This document shows positions 1-7,401 of a stretch of DNA of 8,225 nucleotides, one piece after another. How positions within the stretch are numbered: the first letter of the stretch is position 1; every line of letters begins with the position of its first letter. The stretch comes from an uncultured Actinomycetes bacterium (GTDB lineage Bacteria; Actinomycetota; Acidimicrobiia; Acidimicrobiales; Acidimicrobilacustridaceae), in the NCBI GenBank assembly GCA_945957335.1, contig CAMFLJ010000165.1, positions 1-8,225 of the forward strand, in the 5' to 3' direction. The notes under the pieces were generated by a model that had not been told where the DNA came from, did not search any database, and saw only the letters and a list, made by a program, of their open reading frames with translations. The position numbers and the translations under genes were made by a program.

Positions 1-1
1 G

Positions 2-1213
2 TTCGAGAACGAATGGGAGCTGGAGAAAAGCCCGGCCGGCGCCAAGCAGTGGACGCCGACCGACCCGTCGGCCCGGGACACCGTGCCCGACGCCCACGAC
101 CCGGCCCGCCGCCACGCGCCGATGATGCTGACCTCCGACCTGGCCCTGCGGTTCGACCCGGTCTACGAGCCCATCGCCCGCCGGTTCCACGAGCACCCCG
201 AGGAGCTGGCCGATGCCTTCGCCCGGGCCTGGTTCAAGCTCCTGCACCGCGACATGGGCCCGGTCTCGCGGCACCTCGGGCCGTGGGTGCCGGAGCCGCA
301 GCTGTGGCAGGACCCGGTGCCTCCGGTCGATCACGAGCTGGTGGGCCCGGCCGAGGTGGCCGAGCTCGAGGAGTTGGTGCTCGCTGCCGGGGTGCCGCTG
401 CCCCGCCTGATCGCCACCGCCTGGTCGTCGGCCGCCAGCTTCCGCGACACCGACAAGCGCGGCGGCGCCAACGGCGCCCGGATCCGCCTCGCCCCCCAGA
501 AGGACTGGGCGTCGAACGAGCCCGAGCAGCTGGCCGAGGTGCTCGGCGTGCTCGAGGGCGTCAAGGCCGACTTCGACGCCGGCCGCAGCGACGGCGTGCG
601 CATCTCGCTGGCCGACCTGATCGTGCTCGCCGGCGGCGCGGCGGTGAAGGAGGCGGCCCGTGCCGCCGGCCACGAGGTCGAGGTGCCGTTCACCCCGGGT
701 CGCACCGACGCCACCCAGGACCAGACCGACGTCGAGTCGTTCGCCGTGCTCGAGCCCCGGGCCGACGGCTTCCGCGGTTGGCGCCGCCCCGGCGAGAAGC
801 TCGCCCCCGAGACGCTGCTCCTCGACCGGGCCAACCTCCTGAGCCTCACGGCGAAGGAGATGGTGGTGCTGGTCGCGGGCATGCGGGCGCTCGACGCCAA
901 CGTCGGCGGGTCGCAGGTGGGTGTGCTCACCGACCGGCCCGGCGCGCTCACCAACGACGTGCTGGTCCGCCTGCTCGACAACGACACGGTGTGGTCGACC
1001 TCGGCCGACGACGACGTCTACGAGGGCCGCCACCGGGTGACGGGCGAGTCGCGGGGAACGGCGTCCGCGGTCGACCTGGTGCTCGGCTCGCACTCGCAGC
1101 TGCGGGCGCTGGCCGAGCTCTACGCCGAGGCCGGCTCCGAGGGTCGCTTCGTCAGCGACTTCGTGGCGGCCTGGGTGAAGGTCATGGAGCTCGACCGCTT
1201 CGACCTGCGCTAG
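2..1213 (+). CDS. katG: Catalase-peroxidase KatG, C-terminal part (5' end outside window)
   Basis: Bifunctional haem catalase-peroxidase that removes H2O2 in the cytoplasm. The frame is open from base 2, giving 403 residues before TAG. KatG is usually about 730-740 residues, so roughly the first 335 (distal Arg/Trp/His, the Trp-Tyr-Met adduct and the proximal His) lie upstream of the window. The fragment starts with the family stretch NEWELEKSPAGAKQW. It keeps the proximal-haem aspartate in LTSDLALRFDP (fragment residue 46, equivalent to D381 of M. tuberculosis KatG) and the catalase arginine switch in HRDMGP (fragment R83, equivalent to R418). Next come WQDPVP, DKRGGANGARIRL, VPFTPGRTDATQDQTDVESFAVLEP and the terminal FVAAWVKVMELDRFDLR, all typical of the haem-free C-terminal domain. 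A GTG at 83 opens a shorter frame but is internal, because homology continues upstream of it. No frameshift was seen. It is convergent with the antiporter gene and followed by a strong hairpin. Identification is essentially certain. Confidence 0.97.
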   Translation, partial: FENEWELEKSPAGAKQWTPTDPSARDTVPDAHDPARRHAPMMLTSDLALRFDPVYEPIARRFHEHPEELADAFARAWFKLLHRDMGPVSRHLGPWVPEPQLWQDPVPPVDHELVGPAEVAELEELVLAAGVPLPRLIATAWSSAASFRDTDKRGGANGARIRLAPQKDWASNEPEQLAEVLGVLEGVKADFDAGRSDGVRISLADLIVLAGGAAVKEAARAAGHEVEVPFTPGRTDATQDQTDVESFAVLEPRADGFRGWRRPGEKLAPETLLLDRANLLSLTAKEMVVLVAGMRALDANVGGSQVGVLTDRPGALTNDVLVRLLDNDTVWSTSADDDVYEGRHRVTGESRGTASAVDLVLGSHSQLRALAELYAEAGSEGRFVSDFVAAWVKVMELDRFDLR

Positions 1214-1225
1214 CCGCCCGCTCCG

Positions 1226-1260
1226 GTCCACGGCGCCACCGACGGTGTGGCGCCGTGGAC
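1226..1260. terminator. Perfect 14-bp hairpin between convergent genes
   Basis: Arms 1226-1239 (GTCCACGGCGCCAC) and 1247-1260 (GTGGCGCCGTGGAC) are exact reverse complements around a 7-nt loop (CGACGGT). The structure starts 12 bp after the katG stop and ends 7 bp before the stop of the convergent antiporter gene, so it can serve both transcripts. There is no U-tract on either side, as is common for actinobacterial hairpin terminators. Function is inferred from position and symmetry. Confidence 0.8.
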
Positions 1261-1267
1261 GGCACGG

Positions 1268-2566
<1,299 letters not shown>

Positions 2567-2597
2567 CCCGTCGATCTAGCAGCCGCGGCGGCGGTCG

Positions 2598-2615
2598 GGT
2601 GGGACCTTCGGCCGT
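2598..2615 (+). promoter_or_regulatory. 18-bp box, copy 1 (DevR/DosR-box-like)
   Basis: GGTGGGACCTTCGGCCGT occurs here and again, base for base, at 7329-7346. Its core GGGACCTTCGGCC resembles the quasi-palindromic DevR/DosR box (GGGAC, short centre, G-x-CC half-site) of mycobacteria and other actinobacteria, as I remember that consensus. It lies in the 123-bp divergent region between the antiporter and the P450 gene. Its centre (about 2607) is roughly 41 bp from a possible leaderless antiporter start and about 43 bp from a possible P450 transcription start. Repetition is seen; binding by a DevR-type regulator is inferred. Confidence 0.45.
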
Positions 2616-2638
2616 CGACACGCCCGCCGCCCGGCTGG

Positions 2639-2644
2639 TAGAAG
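2639..2644 (+). promoter_or_regulatory. Possible -10 element of the P450 gene
   Basis: TAGAAG in the context CTGGTAGAAGCTGG is the best -10-like hexamer in the divergent region. It would place transcription start near 2651, giving a leader of about 39 nt that contains the strong ribosome binding site. There is no convincing -35, and the preceding region instead carries the 18-bp box, which would fit an activator-dependent promoter. This is weak evidence from one hexamer. Confidence 0.3.
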
Positions 2645-2671
2645 CTGGTTCCAGTGCGCCGCCCAGCGGCC

Positions 2672-2683
2672 GGAGAAGGGGAG
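2672..2683 (+). promoter_or_regulatory. Ribosome binding site fixing the P450 start
   Basis: GGAGAAGGGGAG ends 6 nt before the ATG at 2690. This decides the start: an in-frame GTG at 2654 would add 12 residues but would place this purine-rich site inside the coding region, and the P450 N-terminus (SDQPYVNLLDPQFY) begins naturally after the ATG. Confidence 0.75.
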
Positions 2684-2689
2684 CCCGCC

Positions 2690-3928
2690 ATGAGCGACCA
2701 GCCGTACGTCAACCTGCTCGACCCGCAGTTCTACGTCGACCCGTGGGACGCGTACCGGTGGCTGCGCGACAACTCGCCCGTGCACTGGGACCCGGTGCAG
2801 CAGCTGTGGGGCATCTCCCGCTATGCCGACGTGATGACGATCGAGAACGACTCGGCCCTCTACAGCTCGTTCGACGGCTCGCGCCCCAAGATCGACCAGA
2901 GCGCCGACCGGTCGATGATCAACCTCGACGACCCGGCCCACCAGGACCAGCGCAAGCTCGTCGTGCGCCGCTTCACCCCCAAGGCGGTGCGCGACCACGA
3001 GGCCGAGGTCCACCGCCTCTGCGACGAGATCATCGACGAGGCCGTGGCGACGGGCTCGGGCCACGTCGAGATCGTCGAGCAGGTGGCGTCGCGGCTCCCG
3101 GCCATGGAGATCGCGCACCTGCTGGGCTACGGCTACGACGGCTGGGAGCTGATCCGTGAGGTGTCCGCCCTCACCATGTACAGCGCCGGCCAGACCAACG
3201 CCGACGGTTCACCCCAGACCTCCTTCGACGACACCGTCGTCGAGGTGATGATGCGCTGGGCCGGCGTCACCATGGAGATCATCCAGGCCCGCCGCGCCGA
3301 CCCGCAGGACGACCTCATCTCGATCTGGGCCCACACCGACCAGGGCGGCGAGCCCTGGCCCGACGACAAGATCCTCGAGGAGTGCCTGCTCGTGGTCGAC
3401 GGCGGCGCCGAGACCACCCGTGCCGTCATCGGGGCGATCTGCCGCCAGCTCGCCCTCGAGCCCGACGTGCAGCGCCAGCTGCGCGACGACCCCTCGCTGC
3501 TCGAGACCACCGCGATCGAGGAGTTCGTCCGGTTCGTGTCGCCCGTGCTCAACATGCGCCGCACCGTCACCCGCGACCACGAGCTCAACGGCCAGCAGCT
3601 GAAGGTCGGCGACGAGCTGCTCCTCATGTACCCGTCGGCCAACCACGACGAGCGGGTCTTCGACGAGCCGGAGCGCTTCGACGTCACCCGCAACATCAAG
3701 CACCACGTGGCCTTCGGGTTCGGCACCCACGTGTGCCTCGGTGCCCCGCTGGCCCGCATGGAGCTGCGGATCATGTTCCAGCACCTGCTCGCCCGCCTGC
3801 CCGAGTGGCACCTCGCCCCCGGCACCGAGCCGCAGATCCTGGCCGCGACCTTCGCGCGGGCCTACGAGTCGGTCGAGATCGAGTTCGACCCGGCGGGGGT
3901 GAAGCCGGCCCTCGTGCCCGTCGGCTGA
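2690..3928 (+). CDS. Cytochrome P450 (soluble bacterial class I type)
   Basis: Haem-thiolate monooxygenase that hydroxylates a hydrophobic substrate using O2 and electrons from a ferredoxin/reductase pair. No redox partner is encoded in the window. The 412 residues match the usual soluble bacterial size, and there is no membrane anchor. The I-helix oxygen-activation motif is GGAETT (238-243), the K-helix ExxR is E278-F-V-R281, the meander region is about FDEPERFDVTRN (324-335), and the haem loop is FGFGTHVCLG (342-351) with ligand Cys349. The N-terminal DPQFYVDPWDAYRWLRDNSPVHW and C-helix region DDPAHQDQRKLVVRRFTP are also typical. Several blocks (DDPAHxxxRKLV, GGxETTR, SANxDExVFxEPExFDVxRN, AFGFGTHxCLG) recall M. 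tuberculosis CYP142-type sterol oxidases from memory, but these blocks are widespread and subfamily assignment needs alignment. It precedes the CrtC-like gene by 127 bp. All catalytic motifs are intact. The P450 call is certain; the substrate is unknown. Confidence 0.96.
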   Translation: MSDQPYVNLLDPQFYVDPWDAYRWLRDNSPVHWDPVQQLWGISRYADVMTIENDSALYSSFDGSRPKIDQSADRSMINLDDPAHQDQRKLVVRRFTPKAVRDHEAEVHRLCDEIIDEAVATGSGHVEIVEQVASRLPAMEIAHLLGYGYDGWELIREVSALTMYSAGQTNADGSPQTSFDDTVVEVMMRWAGVTMEIIQARRADPQDDLISIWAHTDQGGEPWPDDKILEECLLVVDGGAETTRAVIGAICRQLALEPDVQRQLRDDPSLLETTAIEEFVRFVSPVLNMRRTVTRDHELNGQQLKVGDELLLMYPSANHDERVFDEPERFDVTRNIKHHVAFGFGTHVCLGAPLARMELRIMFQHLLARLPEWHLAPGTEPQILAATFARAYESVEIEFDPAGVKPALVPVG

Positions 3929-3980
3929 CGCCGGCCCCCCTGGCTCGGCTGCGCCCGAGGCGGCCGACGGGGCCGAGGTC

Positions 3981-3986
3981 TAGCGT
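3981..3986 (+). promoter_or_regulatory. Possible -10 element of the CrtC-like gene
   Basis: TAGCGT within GGTCTAGCGTCGC fits the actinobacterial TANNNT -10 pattern and would put transcription start near 3993, about 63 nt before the GTG at 4056. The same heptamer TAGCGTC lies just before the DUF1905 start codon (6999-7005), which supports its being a promoter element in this genome. If it is real, the gene can be transcribed independently of the upstream P450 gene. Confidence 0.4.
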
Positions 3987-4055
3987 CGCGCCCTGTTCGC
4001 CCCGCGCCGCCCCGATGGCTCCGCGTCGCCCCGTTCGATCCCGCCCGGAGGACCC

Positions 4056-5174
4056 GTGCTCACGCCGTTCGACGACTACCCGATCCACCCCTCGGCCGAC
4101 CCCATCGCCAGCCCCGCCACGGGCGACCCGAACCACTACGACCGCTACTGGTTCAACGGCCACCACCGCGACGGCGACTTCTACTTCGGTGCGGCGATGG
4201 GCCACTACCCGGTGCGGGGCGTCGTCGACGCCGCCTTCAGCCTGGTGATCGACGGGGTCGAGCACTCGGTGTTCGCCTCGGGCACCATGCCCCTCGACCG
4301 CTCCACCGAGATCGGCCCGATCCGCCTCGAGGTCGTCGAGCCGCTGCGATCGATCCGCTACGTCGTCGAGCCCAACGAGCACGGCATCTCGGTCGACCTC
4401 ACCTTCCGGGCCACCACCGTCGCCATCGAGGAGCCCCGCCAGACCCGGCGCACCGCCGACGGCGTGCTGGTGATGGACAACACCCGGCTCACCCAGTGGG
4501 GCACGTGGGAGGGCACGATCACGGTCGACGACCGCGCGCTCACGATCGACCCCGCCGTGGTGCCCGGCACCCGCGACCGCTCGTGGGGCACCCGCCCGAT
4601 CGGCGAGCGCGTCACCACCAACCGGCCGGTGCAGATGCCCACCGCGTTCTGGCTGTGGGCGCCGCTGCACTTCGAGGACCGCTTCACCCACCTCGCCCTG
4701 CACGAGAACCCCGACGGCTCGCGCTGGCTCGAGACCGCGCTGGTGCTCGACCCGCTGGCGCCGGGCGCGCCCACCACCGGCCACGACGGTGTGCGCGAGT
4801 GCTCCGACATCCGCTACGAGCTCGACCTGAAGCCGGGCACGCGCGACGCCCAGGCGGCGGTCATCTCCTTCACCGACCCGGTGGAGGGCGAGGTGCGCGT
4901 GGAGCTCGAGACGCTCTACACGTTCCGGATGCGCGGCATCGGCTACATGCACGGCTACTGGGCCCACGGCACGAGCCACGGCGTGCTCGAGACCGGGCGC
5001 GAGGACGTGCCCCTGGCCGACTTCGACGGCACCCAGATCACCGACATGCACATCCAGAACGTGGTGCGGGCCCGCATGGGCGACCGCGTCGGCATCGGCG
5101 TGCTCGAGCAGGTCTCGATGGGCCCGCACGAGCCCACCGGGCTCACCGGCTTCCTCGACGGTTGGGCCGGCTGA
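4056..5174 (+). CDS. CrtC/AttH-like protein (hydroxyneurosporene-synthase-type fold), function unknown
   Basis: A 372-residue soluble protein with no signal peptide or membrane segment and mostly beta-strand-like alternation. I recognise it as a family common in mycobacteria and related actinomycetes, related to the CrtC carotenoid hydratase/AttH lipocalin-like two-domain fold; recent Pfam entries may name it DUF7064/DUF7065 (from memory). Recognisable parts are the N-terminus MLTPFDDYPIHPSADPI, NHYDRYWFNG (26-35), FYFGAAMGHYP (42-52), GTRDRSWGTRP (171-181) and FWLWAPLHFEDRFTHLALHE (198-217). The GTG start at 4056 is preceded by GGAGGA (4047-4052) with only 3-4 nt spacing, which is short, but the N-terminus matches the family as I remember it. 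By analogy with CrtC it may bind or hydrate an isoprenoid or steroid-like ligand; this is inference. It follows the P450 gene on the same strand, suggesting a shared hydrophobic substrate. It ends 3 bp from the convergent channel gene. Confidence 0.75.
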   Translation: MLTPFDDYPIHPSADPIASPATGDPNHYDRYWFNGHHRDGDFYFGAAMGHYPVRGVVDAAFSLVIDGVEHSVFASGTMPLDRSTEIGPIRLEVVEPLRSIRYVVEPNEHGISVDLTFRATTVAIEEPRQTRRTADGVLVMDNTRLTQWGTWEGTITVDDRALTIDPAVVPGTRDRSWGTRPIGERVTTNRPVQMPTAFWLWAPLHFEDRFTHLALHENPDGSRWLETALVLDPLAPGAPTTGHDGVRECSDIRYELDLKPGTRDAQAAVISFTDPVEGEVRVELETLYTFRMRGIGYMHGYWAHGTSHGVLETGREDVPLADFDGTQITDMHIQNVVRARMGDRVGIGVLEQVSMGPHEPTGLTGFLDGWAG

Positions 5175-5182
5175 GCCTCAGC
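5170..5182. repeat. 13-bp palindrome spanning both convergent stop codons
   Basis: GCTGAG-C-CTCAGC is a perfect 6-bp inverted repeat with a 1-bp centre. The TGA of the CrtC-like gene (5172-5174) and the TGA of the channel gene on the other strand (5180-5178) are the symmetric halves. The loop is too tight for an RNA hairpin using all pairs, so it is not called a terminator. Confidence 0.5.
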
Positions 5183-6050
5183 TCGCCAGCAGGAGGGCCT
5201 TGCGGGCCTCGAACTCGTCGGCGGTGAGCGCGCCGCGCTCGACCAGGTCGGCCAGGCGCCCGATCTCCTCGGCCACCGGCGGCGGCCCGGCGGGCACCGG
5301 GCTCGGCTCAGCTCCCGGCTCGGCTGCGTCCGCCGCGTCGGGCGCGTCCGCGGTGTCGTCGGCGCTCCCGGGCTTGGGGTCGATGCGGAAGAAGCTGGCG
5401 AGCGAACCGGCGAGCACGCCGAGCACGGCGATGCCGGTCACCATGATGATCACGCCCATCCAGCGGCCGGTGGTGGTGATCGGGTACACGTCGCCGTAGC
5501 CCACGGTGGTGAGCGTGACGACGCCCCACCAGATGGCGTCGCCACGCGTGGCGAAGAGCTGGTTGACCGGGTGCTCGGCCCGGTAGGCCACCATCGACGC
5601 CACGGCGACCACACCGACGGCCACGATCACGACCCGGCCCAGGCGCTCGATGAGGCGGCGGGCCCCGCCGCCGGCGATCACCAGGCGGGCCAGCCGGGCC
5701 AGGCGCAGGATCACGACGAAGCGGCCGGCCTGGAAGGCCGGCAGCAGGAACCACGGTGCGGTGAGGATCACCACGACCAGGTCGAACCGCCCGAAGCCGG
5801 TGTGGCGGTAGCGCACGAGGTGGCGGGTGCGGACGACGTAGTCGACGAGGAAGACCAGCCACGAGGCGATGCCGATGGTGATGGCCAGCCAGCCACCGCC
5901 CTCGGGTGAGATGACGATCGGGAGGATCGCGCTCAGCACGATCGGGATGCGCATGCGGGCGTCGAAGCGGGCCAGCGACGCGGCGGCCTCCGCCGACCTG
6001 GGGGTGCCCGGCGCGCCCGTGATCTCGACCTCGGCCGTCACGGCGCCCAT
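5178..6050 (-). CDS. Voltage-sensor-type six-TM potassium channel with C-terminal SHOCT domain
   Basis: K+-selective tetrameric membrane channel of the ion-transport/Kv superfamily, 290 residues. Likely segments are S1 about 34-49, S2 53-73, S3 89-106, S4 110-126 (FVVILRLARLARLV, with R110, R116, R119 and R122 at three-residue multiples), S5 138-156, the pore helix with selectivity filter TTVGYGD (181-187), and S6 197-221. After a Pro/Ala/Asp-rich linker (about 224-258) comes a short helical module, EEIGRLADLVERGALTADEFEARKALLL (261-288), split here only for reference. It matches the SHOCT pattern (LxxLxxxGxLTxEEFxxxKxxLL) that often ends bacterial proteins and is thought to mediate oligomerisation. 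The start is ATG at 6050 with a poor Shine-Dalgarno; GTG three codons on is possible. The gene lies 30 bp downstream of the dehydrogenase gene on the same strand, so co-transcription is plausible, though no functional link is evident. Voltage gating is inferred from S4 only. Confidence 0.92.
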   Translation of the reverse strand: MGAVTAEVEITGAPGTPRSAEAAASLARFDARMRIPIVLSAILPIVISPEGGGWLAITIGIASWLVFLVDYVVRTRHLVRYRHTGFGRFDLVVVILTAPWFLLPAFQAGRFVVILRLARLARLVIAGGGARRLIERLGRVVIVAVGVVAVASMVAYRAEHPVNQLFATRGDAIWWGVVTLTTVGYGDVYPITTTGRWMGVIIMVTGIAVLGVLAGSLASFFRIDPKPGSADDTADAPDAADAAEPGAEPSPVPAGPPPVAEEIGRLADLVERGALTADEFEARKALLLAS

Positions 6051-6080
6051 CCTGGCCGCCGGGCCGCTTCCGCCGGTGGA

Positions 6081-6956
6081 TCAGCTGGGGCGGGCCTCGT
6101 GGTCGCGCACCAGGTACACCTGGTCGGCGTAGGGGATCGCCGCTGCGCTGGCCGCCATGTCGACGCCGAGCTCGCGGCCCAGGTCGACGGCGTGGCCGAG
6201 GTCCTTGGCGAAGAGGTCGGCGGCCACGGCCATGTTGGCGTCGAGCACGGGGTCGGTCTCGCCCCGCAGCCGGGCCTCGTAGATGTCGAGCCACACCCGT
6301 GACTGCTCCGACAGCGTGCCGGTCTGGGCGGTGAGCTCGGCCACCAGCCCGTCGCGCACGCCGGCGGCGCGGGCCAGCTCGACCGCCTCGAGGGTGCCGA
6401 TGCGGCTCACGTAGACCATGACGTTGTGGGCCAGCTTGAGGGCGGCGCCGCTGCCGAGCGGGCCGGTCTCGATCACCCGGGCGAAGCGCTCGAGCACGGG
6501 CCGGGCCCGCTCGACCACGTCGGTGTCGCCGCCGGCCAGGACGAACATCGACCCGTCGGCGACGCTCCTGGCGCCCTGCCCCGCCATCGGCACCTCGAGC
6601 AGGTCGACCCCGGTGCCGGCGGCGGTGGCGGCCTCGGCCATCGCCGTCACGGTGGTGGGGGAGATGGTCGACAGCACGGCCACGACCGTGCCGGGTCGGG
6701 CGTGGGCGAGCACCCCGTCGGCGCCGGTGAGCACGTCGAGGCACTGCTGGTCGGTCTGCACGCAGACGAGCACGACGTCGCACCGGGCGGCGAGATCGGC
6801 CGTGGAGGTGGCGCCCACCGCGCCGGCGGCGACGAGGGCGTCGACGCGACCGGCGTCGAGGTCGTGGACCAGAGGCGGCTCGCCGGTGGTGACGAGGCGC
6901 TCGCCGATCGAGGCGCCGATGAACCCGAGACCGATGAGGCCGACCGTGGTGGACAT
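6081..6956 (-). CDS. NAD(P)-dependent beta-hydroxyacid dehydrogenase (3-hydroxyisobutyrate dehydrogenase-like)
   Basis: Cytosolic oxidoreductase of the HIBADH/6-phosphogluconate-dehydrogenase-like superfamily, 291 residues, the usual length. The N-terminal Rossmann motif GLGFIG (9-14) follows TVGLI. The substrate loop is EVPMAGQGARSVADG (121-135), replacing the typical D-x-P-V-S-G-G pattern. The catalytic region is GSGAALKLAHN (168-178) with K174 and N178, and KDLGHAVDLGRELG (251-264) supplies the conserved C-terminal Lys-Asp. A start at 6995 would add 13 residues before the Rossmann strand, so the ATG at 6956 is preferred. GGAGAAG lies 12 nt upstream, rather far. The true substrate may differ from 3-hydroxyisobutyrate: the loop has Ala125 for the usual Ser and Gln127 for Gly. 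Valine, beta-hydroxyacid or imine reduction are all possible. The gene is divergent from the DUF1905 gene across only 56 bp and is followed by the K+ channel gene. Confidence 0.9.
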   Translation of the reverse strand: MSTTVGLIGLGFIGASIGERLVTTGEPPLVHDLDAGRVDALVAAGAVGATSTADLAARCDVVLVCVQTDQQCLDVLTGADGVLAHARPGTVVAVLSTISPTTVTAMAEAATAAGTGVDLLEVPMAGQGARSVADGSMFVLAGGDTDVVERARPVLERFARVIETGPLGSGAALKLAHNVMVYVSRIGTLEAVELARAAGVRDGLVAELTAQTGTLSEQSRVWLDIYEARLRGETDPVLDANMAVAADLFAKDLGHAVDLGRELGVDMAASAAAIPYADQVYLVRDHEARPS

Positions 6957-6998
6957 CGCACCATCGTGCTTCTCCGACCGGCTGTCGGTGGCCATCGG

Positions 6999-7004
6999 TA
7001 GCGT
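6999..7004 (+). promoter_or_regulatory. Probable -10 element giving a leaderless DUF1905 mRNA
   Basis: TAGCGT is followed by 8 nt and then the ATG at 7013, so transcription would begin at or next to the A of the start codon. No Shine-Dalgarno precedes the ATG, which agrees with leaderless initiation, common in actinobacteria. The heptamer TAGCGTC is identical to the one at 3981-3987. No -35 was recognised in the 56-bp divergent region. Confidence 0.5.
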
Positions 7005-7012
7005 CTCGGCCC

Positions 7013-7309
7013 ATGGGCTCCGAGTTCGCGTTCGAGGCCGAGCTGTTCGAGTGGGACGGCCCGGCGGCGTGGGTCTTCGCCGCGCTCCCGGCCGACCTGG
7101 CCGACGTCATCCACGAGGTGCACGGTGAGCAGGCGCGCGGGTTCGGGTCCTTGCGGGTCGAGGTCGGCATCGGTGCGCAGGTGTGGCGCACCTCGATCTT
7201 CCCCGACTCGAAGGCGGGCACCTTCCTGTTGCCGGTGAAGAAGGACATCCGCCGGAAGGCGGGCGTGGACGTGGGCGACCGGGTGGAGATCGACCTGTCG
7301 GTGCTCTGA
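7013..7309 (+). CDS. DUF1905 domain protein
   Basis: A 98-residue protein that is essentially one DUF1905 domain, a small beta-barrel-like domain of unknown function found widely in bacteria alone or fused to a YdeI/OmpD-associated-type region. Family features visible are FEAELFEWDGPAAWVFAALP (7-26), a central GSLRVEVGIGAQVWRTSIFP (45-64) and the hallmark LPVKKDIRRKAGVDVGDRVEI (73-93), split at D89 for reading, with Lys76-Lys77, Arg80-Arg81 and Gly88-Asp89. There is no signal peptide or membrane segment. The start is the ATG at 7013, supported by homology running from residue 5 and by the adjacent -10-like element. It is divergent from the dehydrogenase and upstream of the BVMO on the same strand, but 160 bp of regulatory sequence separate it from the latter, so they are probably not one operon. 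No molecular role can be given. Confidence 0.88.
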   Translation: MGSEFAFEAELFEWDGPAAWVFAALPADLADVIHEVHGEQARGFGSLRVEVGIGAQVWRTSIFPDSKAGTFLLPVKKDIRRKAGVDVGDRVEIDLSVL

Positions 7310-7328
7310 TCGACGGACCGGCGGCGCC

Positions 7329-7346
7329 GGTGGGACCTTCGGCCGT
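7329..7346 (+). promoter_or_regulatory. 18-bp box, copy 2 (DevR/DosR-box-like)
   Basis: This is the exact repeat of 2598-2615, in the same orientation relative to the downstream monooxygenase gene. It begins 20 bp after the DUF1905 stop and lies about 124 bp before the BVMO start codon. It overlaps a small inverted repeat (ACCGGC-GGC-GCCGGT, 7317-7331) whose 3' arm supplies its first bases. The distance to the apparent BVMO -10 (7441-7446) is large, so it would be a distal site or serve another start not recognised here. Confidence 0.45.
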
Positions 7347-7401
7347 TTGTGCCCGATCGCCCTGTTCCGTGAGCCCCACCCGTGGAACCATGCTCCGGTC
7401 G

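Noticed and set aside
2654..2689. Upstream GTG extension of the P450 gene by 12 residues
   Set aside because: The extension would contain the strong ribosome binding site (2672-2683); the ATG at 2690 with 6-nt spacing is better and fits the family N-terminus.
3936..3962. Possible hairpin (CTCGG...CCGAG) after the P450 gene as a terminator
   Set aside because: Only a 5-bp stem in very GC-rich DNA; not distinguishable from chance.
3771..5129. 452-residue open frame on the minus strand opposite the CrtC-like and P450 genes
   Set aside because: Low-complexity His/Arg/Gly/Val-rich composition produced by the high-GC complement of real codons; no recognisable domain. The plus-strand genes carry clear family motifs.
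6957..6995. Upstream ATG extension of the dehydrogenase by 13 residues
   Set aside because: No Shine-Dalgarno before 6995, the added residues are charged and non-homologous, and the Rossmann fold starts directly after the ATG at 6956.
7317..7331. Inverted repeat ACCGGC-GGC-GCCGGT as terminator of the DUF1905 gene
   Set aside because: Only 6 bp with a 3-nt loop and no U-tract; such GC dyads are frequent by chance here. It is noted only as overlapping the 18-bp box.
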